From Mycobacterium sp. ELW1 (lineage in GTDB: Bacteria > Actinomycetota > Actinomycetes > Mycobacteriales > Mycobacteriaceae), in NCBI RefSeq assembly GCF_008329905.1, contig NZ_CP032155.1, forward strand, positions 186,001 to 250,000: a DNA stretch of 64,000 nt, written 5' to 3'. The position numbers and the translations under genes were made by a program. Every line of letters begins with the position of its first letter. Positions within the stretch are counted from its first letter, which is position 1. The notes under the pieces are model-generated. The model ran no database searches and was not told the DNA's origin. It saw nothing but the letters and a program-made list of their open reading frames with translations. Of this stretch, positions 26,520-33,549 are shown in pieces.

Positions 26520-28052
26520 TCAGCTCCTCGAGAACATCGCGAGCATGCGACGCGTCACCGCGAAGCCACCGAAGATGTTGATGCTGGCAAGCAGGATGGC
26601 GACAGCGGCCAGGGTCGTGACGATGACGTCACCGTGGCCGATTTGGAGCAGCGCGCCGACGACGATGATGCCGGAGATGGCGTTGGTCACCGACATCAGC
26701 GGCGTGTGCAGTGCGTGGTGCACATGGCCGATCACGTAGTAACCGATGACGATCGCGAGCGCGAACACCGTCAGGTGCACCTGAAGTGCGGCCGGGGACA
26801 ACGCGATGAGTCCGAACAGCAGGGCGGCGGCGCCGAACGTGATGCCGAGCCGGCGGCCCATCGTCATCGGTTCTTTGGTCTGCTGCACTGCCGGGGTGGC
26901 CGTCGCCGCGGGCGCCGGGGCGGCGGATACCTGTACCGGTGGTGGTGGCCACGTGGTCTCGCCGTCGCGGACCACGGTGACCGACCGCTGCACGACGTCG
27001 TCGAAATTGAGTACGAGCGTGCCGTCTTTTTCCGGGGTCAGCAGTTTGAGGAGGTTGACCAGGTTGGTGCCGTAGAGCTGCGATGCCTGGGTGGGCAGCC
27101 GGCCCGCCAGGTCGGTGTAGCCGATGATGGTGACACCGTTCTCGGTGAGCACGGCCTGGTCTTTGACGGTGCCCTCGACGTTGCCGCCGTTGGCCGCAGC
27201 CATATCGACGATGACACTGCCCGATTTCATGGAGGCCACCATCTCGGCGGTGATGATGCGCGGCGCGGGCCGGCCGGGAATCAGTGCCGTCGTGACGATG
27301 ATGTCGACATCCTCGGACTGCTCGGCGTACAGCTGCGCCTCGCGGGCCTTGTAGTCGTCACCCATCTCCTTGGCGTACCCGGTAGCCGATACCTCGGTCT
27401 CCGGTGATTCGATCGAAAGATACTCACCACCAAGGGATTTGACCTGATCGGCGACCTCGGGGCGGGGGTCGGTGGCGCGCACGATGGCACCGAGGCTGCC
27501 CGCGGCGCCGATCGCTGCCAGCCCGGCCACACCCGCGCCGACCACCAGCACTTTGGCCGGCGGGACCTTGCCCGCCGCGGTCACCTGGCCGGTGAAGAAC
27601 CGGCCGAACGCATGCGCTGCCTCGATGACCGCGCGGTACCCGGCGATATTGGCCATCGACGACAGGACGTCCAGAGACTGGGCTCGCGAGATACGCGGGA
27701 CCGCGTCCATGGCCAGCACTGTGATGGGCCGCGTGGACAGTTCTTCGACGAGTTCGGGTTTCAGTGCGGGGGAAATCAGGCTGATCAGTGTCGCCCCGTC
27801 GCGCAGTGCGGCGATCTCGGCACTGGTGGGCGCGTTGACCTTGAGGACGATGTCGGTGGCCAGCGCTTCCGCGGTGGTCCCGATACCTGCACCGGCCTCG
27901 ACGAATGCCTCGTCGGAGAAGCTCGCCGCGACACCCGCACCGGACTCCACCAGTACCTCGTAACCGAGCTTGATGAGCTGTCCGACCGTCTGCGGTGTGG
28001 CGGCGACACGTGTTTCCCCAGGCAGAGACTCACGTGGAATCCCGATGATCAT
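26520..28052 (-). CDS. pntA: NAD(P) transhydrogenase subunit alpha, fused form
   Basis: 510 aa from ATG 28052 (the upstream open frame has no family similarity). Residues 1-~375 form NAD-binding domain I ([30 protein letters not shown]); a Pro/Ala linker (~385-415) leads to a C-terminal membrane part (~425-510) with four spans and [16 protein letters not shown]. This is the E. coli-like single chain; in M. tuberculosis the same protein is split into PntAa and PntAb. It is the first gene of pntAB. Confidence 0.95.
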   Translation of the reverse strand: MIIGIPRESLPGETRVAATPQTVGQLIKLGYEVLVESGAGVAASFSDEAFVEAGAGIGTTAEALATDIVLKVNAPTSAEIAALRDGATLISLISPALKPELVEELSTRPITVLAMDAVPRISRAQSLDVLSSMANIAGYRAVIEAAHAFGRFFTGQVTAAGKVPPAKVLVVGAGVAGLAAIGAAGSLGAIVRATDPRPEVADQVKSLGGEYLSIESPETEVSATGYAKEMGDDYKAREAQLYAEQSEDVDIIVTTALIPGRPAPRIITAEMVASMKSGSVIVDMAAANGGNVEGTVKDQAVLTENGVTIIGYTDLAGRLPTQASQLYGTNLVNLLKLLTPEKDGTLVLNFDDVVQRSVTVVRDGETTWPPPPVQVSAAPAPAATATPAVQQTKEPMTMGRRLGITFGAAALLFGLIALSPAALQVHLTVFALAIVIGYYVIGHVHHALHTPLMSVTNAISGIIVVGALLQIGHGDVIVTTLAAVAILLASINIFGGFAVTRRMLAMFSRS

Positions 28053-28204
28053 CAGTGCGGTCCGATCTGGTTGGTCATGGGCGAGGCGGGGTCGAAGATG
28101 CAAGTGTATGGAATGGCGGGGTTCACCTGCGAACCCCGACCCCGAGCGCGGTTGCCGGTGGCCGGAGGTCCTGAATCGGTAATGCGCAGGGGTGGACGTC
28201 AATT

Positions 28205-28222
28205 AATGGACACCTGTCCATT
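28205..28222. promoter_or_regulatory. palindromic operator upstream of pntA (site 1)
   Basis: AATGGACACCTGTCCATT has 8-base arms around CC. Its core GGACA-n2-TGTCC recurs at 28296-28307. The form fits a TetR-type regulator. It lies in the 290-base gap between divergent pntA and the DUF456 gene; apart from these two sites I see nothing else in that gap. Confidence 0.6.
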
Positions 28223-28295
28223 CTAGGCAATCACCGTTATGGTGCAGCTTCCACGCTTCGTTATGGCGCGATCGGCCCCAATCTGTTCGATTGCA

Positions 28296-28307
28296 GGACA
28301 GGTGTCC
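28296..28307. promoter_or_regulatory. palindromic operator upstream of the DUF456 gene (site 2)
   Basis: GGACAGGTGTCC has the same GGACA-n2-TGTCC core as 28208-28219, with centres exactly 88 bases apart. It lies 36 bases upstream of the DUF456 start and so probably overlaps that promoter. Confidence 0.55.
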
Positions 28308-28342
28308 AATTGAGTGGCGGGGGATGGTCCTAGGCTCAACAG

Positions 28343-28828
28343 ATGAGCACCGGTGGGATCGTCCTGGTGGGGCTGGCCATCGCCATCGGGCTGGTCGGCG
28401 TCATCGTGCCGCTGTTGCCGGGCACCCTGCTGATTTACGCGGCCATCGCGGTCTGGGCGGTCGTCGAGGGCAGCCTGGTGTCCTGGGTGGTGCTCGGAGT
28501 GGTCACGGCTGTGCTCGGTGCGAGCCTGTTGGTCAAGTACCTGTGGCCCGCCCGGCGGATGCGCGCCGGCGAAGTGGGCACATGGACGCTGGCCGCGGGT
28601 GCGGTGCTGGGCATCATCGGTTTCTTCGTGGTGCCGGTGATCGGCCTGCTGTTCGGTTTCGTGCTCGGCGTGTACCTCGCCGAGCTGGCGGTACGGCGAG
28701 ATCAACGGCGTGCATGGGCGGCGACGGTGCTCGCGCTGAAGGCCGCTGCGCTCTCGGTCGGTGTCGAACTGACCGGAGGGCTCATCGCCACCGTGGTGTG
28801 GGTGGCCGGTCTGCTGCTAACCCAGTAG
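28343..28828 (+). CDS. DUF456 family membrane protein
   Basis: 161 aa, nearly all hydrophobic, with about four to five spans. It starts with VGLAIAIGLVGVIVPLLPGTLLIYAAIAVWAVVEGS, the characteristic DUF456 opening with its PLLPGT turn, and has a basic loop KYLWPARRMRAG. Function of the family is unknown. It is divergent from pntA across two palindromic operators and overlaps the end of ptpB by 12 bases. Confidence 0.85.
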   Translation: MSTGGIVLVGLAIAIGLVGVIVPLLPGTLLIYAAIAVWAVVEGSLVSWVVLGVVTAVLGASLLVKYLWPARRMRAGEVGTWTLAAGAVLGIIGFFVVPVIGLLFGFVLGVYLAELAVRRDQRRAWAATVLALKAAALSVGVELTGGLIATVVWVAGLLLTQ

Positions 28829-29611
28829 TTCTTTGCGCGTGCGCGCGACGTCCTCTTCGGACACCCCGGCGGTGCGCAGGAAACCGTCCAGGTCGCCGTA
28901 ATTCTCGGCGATCACCCGGTGCGCGGTGGCCAGGTAGCCCTCTCGCACACCGAGGACCCCGTTGGTCAGGCGCGCCTCGGCGAACGTGGCGATCTCCGGC
29001 GTCTCGCCGGCCCGGCTGACGATGGACTCCATGATCCGCTCACGCAGCGATTCGACGGCGTCGTTGCTGCGCAGGAAGTCGGCGAGGACCGCGTCACGCG
29101 GCACCCCGATGGACTCCAGCACGACCGCGACGGTGAAGCCGGTGCGGTCCTTGCCTGCGAAGCAGTGCGTGATCACCGGGCGTCCCGCGCTCAACAGCGA
29201 AAACACTTGGCGCACTGCGCGTTGCGCTCCGGCGAGGACCGGGAACTTCTCGTACTCGCCGGTCATGAACCGTTCGGCAGCGTCTTCGACATCCTCGTCG
29301 TCGACCTTCTCGGTCATCATCTTCTGCCAGCTGGTCTCGTGCGGTGCCTCGGCCGTCGTGTTGGACAGGTCCGGGAACGGCAGCAGATGGATGGCGACGC
29401 CGTCCGGCACCGCACCGGAGCCCCGGCGCTCCAGCTCCTGCGGTGACCGCAGGTCGGCGACGTCGGTGATACCCAAGCGGCGGAAGGCCTCCCGGCCGTC
29501 GTCGTCGAGGCGGCTGAGCTCACTGGACCGGAAGAACTTACCGGGGCGGATCCCGGTGGTCTCGGCGATGTCGCGGAAGTTCCACGCGCCGGAAAGCTGT
29601 CCGTTGCTCAC
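28817..29611 (-). CDS. ptpB: PtpB-type protein phosphatase (Rv0153c-like)
   Basis: 264 aa from GTG 29611. The catalytic P-loop is [11 protein letters not shown] with nucleophile Cys150 and Arg156, identical to the loop of M. tuberculosis PtpB, which removes phosphate from phosphotyrosine, Ser/Thr and phosphoinositides and is exported by the pathogen. N-terminal NFRDIAET and FRSSELSRL match the family. The Asp/Glu-rich lid segment ([13 protein letters not shown]) is present. It overlaps the fadE2 stop by 4 bases and is cotranscribed with it. Its role in a likely non-pathogen is unclear. Confidence 0.94.
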   Translation of the reverse strand: MSNGQLSGAWNFRDIAETTGIRPGKFFRSSELSRLDDDGREAFRRLGITDVADLRSPQELERRGSGAVPDGVAIHLLPFPDLSNTTAEAPHETSWQKMMTEKVDDEDVEDAAERFMTGEYEKFPVLAGAQRAVRQVFSLLSAGRPVITHCFAGKDRTGFTVAVVLESIGVPRDAVLADFLRSNDAVESLRERIMESIVSRAGETPEIATFAEARLTNGVLGVREGYLATAHRVIAENYGDLDGFLRTAGVSEEDVARTRKELLG

Positions 29612-30846
29612 GCGCCGGTCACCGCTGCCGCGAAAGCGCTTGGCTCTGCGCCGATTTCGGCCCTGGCGATGCTGCGCATGTGAACCTCGTCGGGTCCGTC
29701 GAAGATCCGCATGGCCCGCTGCCAGCCGTACATCCGGGCCAGCGGGAAGTCATCGCTGACCCCGCCGCCGCCGTGTACCTGGATTGCCCGGTCGATGACG
29801 TTGCAGGCCATCTGCGGTGCGACGGCCTTGATCTGGGCGACCAGATTGCGGGCCTCTTTGTTGCCGTGCTGATCGATGGTCCACGCGGCCTTCTGGCAGA
29901 GCAGCCGGGCTTGGTCGATCTCGTTGCGGGACAAGGCAATCTGCTGCTGCACCACACCCTGGTCGGCCAGCGGCTTGCCGAACGCGATGCGGGTGCGGGC
30001 GCGATGAGTCATCAGCGCCAGCGCACGCTCGGCGACCCCGATCGCGCGCATACAGTGATGAATCCGGCCCGGGCCCAACCGCGCCTGCGCGATCGCGAAG
30101 CCCATGCCTTCCTCGGCCAGCAGATTGGAGGCGGGCACCCGCACGTTGTCGTAGATCACCTCGGCGTGGCCGTGCTGGTCCTGCCAGCCGAACACCGACG
30201 TCGAGCGCAGGATCTGCACGCCGGGGGTATCGGTGGGCACCAGGATCATCGACTGCTGCTGATGTGAGGCGGCGTCAGGATTGGTGCGCCCCATGACGAT
30301 CAGGATCTTGCAGCGTGGGTCGTTGGCGCCCGAGGTCCACCACTTGCGCCCGTTGATGATGTAGTCGTCCCCGTCGCGGACGATCGCAGTCTGGATGTTG
30401 CGGGCGTCGCTGGAGGCGACCGCGGGTTCGGTCATCGAAAACGCGCTGCGGATCTCGCCGGCCAGCAGAGGTTCCAGCCACTGCTTGCGCTGTTCCTCGG
30501 TGGCGAACAGGTGCAGGGTCTCCATGTTGCCGGTGTCGGGAGCGGCGCAGTTGATCGCCTCGGGGGCGATCTCGGTGCTCCAGCCGGTCAACTCGGCCAG
30601 CGGTGCGTACTCCAGGTTGGTCAGGCCTGACTCGGCGGGCAGGAACAGGTTCCACAGGCCCTGCTTTTTGGCCAGTACCTTCAGGTCCTCGACCACCGGC
30701 GGCACGGTGAAATCGTTGGGGCCGGCCGCGGCGCGGTACTCCTCGTAAGACTTCTCGGCCGGGAAGACATGTTCGACCATGAACTCGGTGAGGCGTTTGT
30801 GGTAGTCAGCACCCTTGGCAGACATGGCGAAATCCATGACCGCCAC
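29608..30846 (-). CDS. fadE2: acyl-CoA dehydrogenase (FadE2-like)
   Basis: 412 aa from GTG 30846; internal ATGs at 30837 and 30825 are alternatives. FAD enzyme for the first step of fatty acyl beta-oxidation. Visible: [16 protein letters not shown] and [15 protein letters not shown] (flavin-contacting strands), and the C-terminal [35 protein letters not shown] long-chain ACAD-11-like group is plausible. The start lies only 22 bases past a strong hairpin, so its promoter must overlap that hairpin or it depends on read-through. Confidence 0.94.
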   Translation of the reverse strand: MAVMDFAMSAKGADYHKRLTEFMVEHVFPAEKSYEEYRAAAGPNDFTVPPVVEDLKVLAKKQGLWNLFLPAESGLTNLEYAPLAELTGWSTEIAPEAINCAAPDTGNMETLHLFATEEQRKQWLEPLLAGEIRSAFSMTEPAVASSDARNIQTAIVRDGDDYIINGRKWWTSGANDPRCKILIVMGRTNPDAASHQQQSMILVPTDTPGVQILRSTSVFGWQDQHGHAEVIYDNVRVPASNLLAEEGMGFAIAQARLGPGRIHHCMRAIGVAERALALMTHRARTRIAFGKPLADQGVVQQQIALSRNEIDQARLLCQKAAWTIDQHGNKEARNLVAQIKAVAPQMACNVIDRAIQVHGGGGVSDDFPLARMYGWQRAMRIFDGPDEVHMRSIARAEIGAEPSAFAAAVTGA

Positions 30847-30867
30847 GATATGACACCCGTCTAAACA

Positions 30868-30910
30868 ACAACGAGGCCCTCCCTTATGACCATAGGGAGG
30901 GCCTCGTTGT
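30868..30910 (-). terminator. strong hairpin between the tiny genes and fadE2
   Basis: Perfect 17-base arms ACAACGAGGCCCTCCCT (30868-30884) and its complement (30894-30910) with a 9-base loop that can pair further. On the minus strand a T-rich tail follows (TGTTTAG), so it would end transcripts of the two small genes at 30928-31193 just before fadE2. An attenuator role is possible. Confidence 0.75.
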
Positions 30911-30927
30911 CATGTGGAGTAAGAGGG

Positions 30928-30981
30928 TTAGCGACCAATAAACCTCCGGGATCTCGCGGACGGGTGACGGGTAGTGCTCAT
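30928..30981 (-). CDS. 17-aa basic micro-ORF
   Basis: Reads MSTTRHPSARSRRFIGR. It has an excellent ribosome site (GAGGAGG, 7 bases before ATG 30981) and ends 18 bases before the hairpin at 30868-30910. Five Arg of 17 residues. No family recognised. It may be a leader peptide linked to the downstream hairpin and fadE2, or a real micro-protein cotranscribed with the 55-aa gene. Evidence is the ribosome site and position only. Confidence 0.45.
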   Translation of the reverse strand: MSTTRHPSARSRRFIGR

Positions 30982-31025
30982 CTGGCCTCCTCGCGTTCGG
31001 GCAGTTTCGCGGCTGCTGAGTGGAG

Positions 31026-31193
31026 TTACAGGTGGATGTCGACCAGGCCGGCGGAGGAGGCCGAGGCCAGGCTCAGGCCCATGGTGTCGCTCGCTGCGGG
31101 AGTGTCGACGATCAAGGTGCCGGCCAGGACGCCCACCGCGAGCGTGGGACCCGCCAGGGCGGTGGTGAAGCGACGAGTGAATGTGTGGTCCAT
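31026..31193 (-). CDS. 55-aa putative exported small protein
   Basis: Starts at ATG 31193 behind AAGGAGAC (31198-31205, minus strand). N-terminus MDHTFTRRF followed by a hydrophobic stretch (TALAGPTLAVGVLAGTLIV) looks like a signal peptide or single anchor; the remaining ~25 residues are Ser/Ala-rich. The same reading frame is open upstream, but only this start has a ribosome site. No family recognised. It is divergent from the response-regulator gene (148 bases) and may be controlled with it. A 17-aa ORF follows 44 bases downstream. Confidence 0.6.
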   Translation of the reverse strand: MDHTFTRRFTTALAGPTLAVGVLAGTLIVDTPAASDTMGLSLASASSAGLVDIHL

Positions 31194-31341
31194 GTCCGTC
31201 TCCTTGCTTCCGCTGCCGATGGTTTTCGGCGATGAATCGACTATCCCGCGCAGGTCGGGCACTGTCTGTCCGCTGATAGGCCCTTGCCAGGGATGAAGTG
31301 TTTGTCCCCCGATCGGTGGACCCCTGTGGGAAGCTCCTGGC

Positions 31342-31986
31342 ATGTCCGATAACCGAAAGGTGCGCGTCGTCGTCGGCGACGACCACCCGCTGTTCCGCGA
31401 CGGACTGGTTCGGGCGCTGTCCGGCAGCGGCGAGGTCGAGGTGGTCGCCGAAGCCGAGGACGGAACGTCGGCGCTGGCGGCGATCAAGGAACACAAGCCC
31501 GACGTGGCGCTGCTGGACTACCGGATGCCGGGAATGGACGGCGCCGAGGTGGCCGCCGCTGTGCGCCGCGACGAACTGCCGACCCGGGTGCTGCTGGTCT
31601 CCGCGCACGACGACGCCGAAATCGTCTACCACGCGCTGCAGCAGGGTGCGGCCGGCTATCTGCCGAAAGACTCCAGCCGGTCCGAGATCGTCAACGCGGT
31701 GCTGGACTGCGCGAAGGGCCGAGACGTTCTGGCGCCGCGCCTGGCATCCGGGCTGGCCGTCGAAATCCGGCGCCGCGCCGAGCCGTCCGGGCCGTCGCTG
31801 AGCTCGCGGGAACGTGAGGTGCTCGGCATGATCGCCGGGGGACGCAGCATCCCGGCGATCGCCGAGGCGTTGTTCCTGGCGCCCTCGACGGTCAAGACCC
31901 ACGTGCAGCGGCTGTACGAGAAGTTGGGAGTGGGGGACCGGGCAGCGGCGGTCGCCGAGGCGATGCGGCGAGGACTGCTTGAGTAA
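31342..31986 (+). CDS. NarL/LuxR-type response regulator
   Basis: 214 aa. Receiver domain ~residues 7-122 with acidic pocket VVGDDHP, phospho-acceptor Asp59 (LLDYRMPGMDG) and Lys of GYLPKDSS. C-terminal LuxR helix-turn-helix ~150-205 (LSSREREVLGMIAGGRSIPAIAEALFLAPSTVKTHVQRLYEKLG; quoted in parts: SSREREVLGMIAGG, STVKTHVQRLYEKLG). It overlaps the histidine kinase gene by 8 bases, forming a two-component system. Candidate targets are the 17-base palindromes at 33192 and 36482. Confidence 0.94.
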   Translation: MSDNRKVRVVVGDDHPLFRDGLVRALSGSGEVEVVAEAEDGTSALAAIKEHKPDVALLDYRMPGMDGAEVAAAVRRDELPTRVLLVSAHDDAEIVYHALQQGAAGYLPKDSSRSEIVNAVLDCAKGRDVLAPRLASGLAVEIRRRAEPSGPSLSSREREVLGMIAGGRSIPAIAEALFLAPSTVKTHVQRLYEKLGVGDRAAAVAEAMRRGLLE

Positions 31987-33184
31987 TCTTCCGGCCCCGC
32001 TGAGCCGCGCGGCCGATTTCCTGGGCACCGAGCCGGTCCGGGTCGCGGCCGTCCTGCGACTGCCGCTGATCGTGCTGATCGGGCTGCTGGTGTGGATCGA
32101 AGGCGTCGACCACTGGCTGCCCGCCGTGTACTGGTCGGTGCTGATCGTCTACACCGCCACCGCCGCGATATGGCTGACCGTTGTGCTCCGCAGGCCGCTG
32201 CAGTGGTGGTTCGGCTGGGCGTCGACGGCCATCGACGTGGTCGCGGTGCTGGCGATGTGCGTCGCCTCCGGGGGCGCGACGAGTTGGCTGCTGCCGATCT
32301 TCTTCCTGATCCCGATCACCGTCGCCTTCCTGGACCGCCCGGAGATCACCGCGCTGATCGGTGCCAGTACGGCGGTCGGTTACCTGGTCGCCTGGATCAT
32401 CTATTCCAAGCGCGACGACACCATGGGCCTGCCCAACGTCGTCTACGTCCAGGTGGGCTGCCTGGCCTGGCTGGCGCTGGCCACCACCGCGCTGTGCTTG
32501 GTGCTGGCCCGGCGCCGGGCTCGGGTGCGTTCGCTTCTCGAGGTGCGGCGCCGGCTGGTCTCGGAGTCGATGCAGGCCGACGAGCGCAACAACCGGCAGC
32601 TGTCCGAACAGCTCCACGACGGCCCGCTGCAGAATCTGCTGGCCGCCCGGCTGGACCTGGAGGACCTGCGCGAACAGCCCTCCACGATCGGGTTCGAGCG
32701 GGTCGACACCGCCCTGCAGGAAGCCATCAACATGCTGCGCAGTGCCGTGTCCACGCTGCATCCCCAGGTGCTGGCGCAGGTCGGCCTGGGCGCGGCCCTG
32801 CGTGAACTGGTCGGCCAGTACGAGCGGCGCTGGAACGTCACCATCGACTGCGCGGTCGAGGAAGTCGGCAAGCCGGCGGCCCAAGCCCTGCTCTACCGCG
32901 CGGCTCGTGAGCTGTTGGCCAACGCGCACAAGCACTCTCGGGCCACCCGACTGCGGGTGGAGCTGGACCACGAGGCCGATTCGCTGGTGCTGCGGGTGGT
33001 CGACAACGGCGTCGGGTTCGACCCGGCCGTTCTGAACGAGAAGGTCGCCGAGGGTCACATCGGGCTGTCGTCACTGGTGGTGGGAGTCGAAGCGATGGGC
33101 GGGTCGGTGCACCTGATCGACACTCCGGGCGGCGGTACGACGGTGGTGGTGACCGTCCCCGACACCGATGTCGTCGATAAATGA
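31979..33184 (+). CDS. NarX/UhpB-type sensor histidine kinase
   Basis: 401 aa from TTG 31979. Five to six N-terminal spans (~22-178) with almost no extracytoplasmic domain suggest sensing within or near the membrane. The HisKA_3 dimerisation helix carries phospho-acceptor His213 in QLSEQLHDGPLQNLL. The HATPase domain (~295-395) has the N-box RELLANAHKHS, G1 VVDNGVGFDP and G2 GHIGLSSL. It is cognate to the response regulator it overlaps. The signal is unknown. Confidence 0.93.
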   Translation: MSNLPAPLSRAADFLGTEPVRVAAVLRLPLIVLIGLLVWIEGVDHWLPAVYWSVLIVYTATAAIWLTVVLRRPLQWWFGWASTAIDVVAVLAMCVASGGATSWLLPIFFLIPITVAFLDRPEITALIGASTAVGYLVAWIIYSKRDDTMGLPNVVYVQVGCLAWLALATTALCLVLARRRARVRSLLEVRRRLVSESMQADERNNRQLSEQLHDGPLQNLLAARLDLEDLREQPSTIGFERVDTALQEAINMLRSAVSTLHPQVLAQVGLGAALRELVGQYERRWNVTIDCAVEEVGKPAAQALLYRAARELLANAHKHSRATRLRVELDHEADSLVLRVVDNGVGFDPAVLNEKVAEGHIGLSSLVVGVEAMGGSVHLIDTPGGGTTVVVTVPDTDVVDK

Positions 33185-33191
33185 GCGGAAC

Positions 33192-33208
33192 TACCAGGGA
33201 AATCCCTG
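33192..33208. promoter_or_regulatory. 17-bp operator before the 101-aa gene (copy 1)
   Basis: TACCAGGGAAATCCCTG, with CAGGGA-AA-TCCCTG arms at 33195-33208, is identical to the copy at 36482-36498. A -10 element TAGCGT lies at 33232-33237, 7 bases before the GTG at 33244, so the transcript would be leaderless and the operator centred at about -42, an activator position. Confidence 0.7.
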
Positions 33209-33243
33209 ATTGAGCCGACTGGACGGCGCGTTAGCGTAGCGAG

Positions 33244-33549
33244 GTGAGGGTTGCACAGAACCCGGGCCAACGGTTCTTGGCGGAGTGGTATCAGACGGCG
33301 CTGTTCGATGCGTCGATGGGTGATGTCGCCGGCAGGCTCATCGACCAAGCCGCGGCAGCCCGGTTACGGGGGACCGAGGTGTCGGTGGTGTTGACGGTGA
33401 CCTCCCCGCTTGACGAGATGGTCTTCGGGCTGTTTCGCGCCGAGACCGCCGAAGCGGTGTGGCGGGTCTGTCGAGACGCAGGCTACATACCGGATCGGGT
33501 CACCGGCGGTGTGAGCGCTTATATCGCCGCGGACGGCCCCGTGGTCTGA
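33244..33549 (+). CDS. 101-aa protein, possibly DUF4242-like
   Basis: Starts at GTG 33244 with no ribosome site but a fitting -10, so probably leaderless. The second half (VVLTVTSPLDEMVFGLFRAE followed by a helix with VWRVCRDAGYIPDRV) resembles the ferredoxin-like DUF4242/nickel-responsive fold: a strand pair with 'D.....F.A...EAV...C..AG...DR'. This is a weak, remembered resemblance. No signal peptide. It lies between the two-component genes and a convergent LuxR/ATPase gene, whose end it overlaps by 31 bases, and shares its operator with the giant secreted protein. Confidence 0.75.
   Translation: MRVAQNPGQRFLAEWYQTALFDASMGDVAGRLIDQAAAARLRGTEVSVVLTVTSPLDEMVFGLFRAETAEAVWRVCRDAGYIPDRVTGGVSAYIAADGPVV

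Noticed and set aside
30868..30910. 17-base inverted repeats considered as insertion-sequence ends
   Set aside because: Arms are only 9 bases apart, so nothing lies between them; a transcription hairpin fits.
30928..32028. 366-aa minus-strand open frame across the response-regulator gene
   Set aside because: Antisense to well-supported receiver and helix-turn-helix domains. Only its last 17 codons, with their own ribosome site, may be real.
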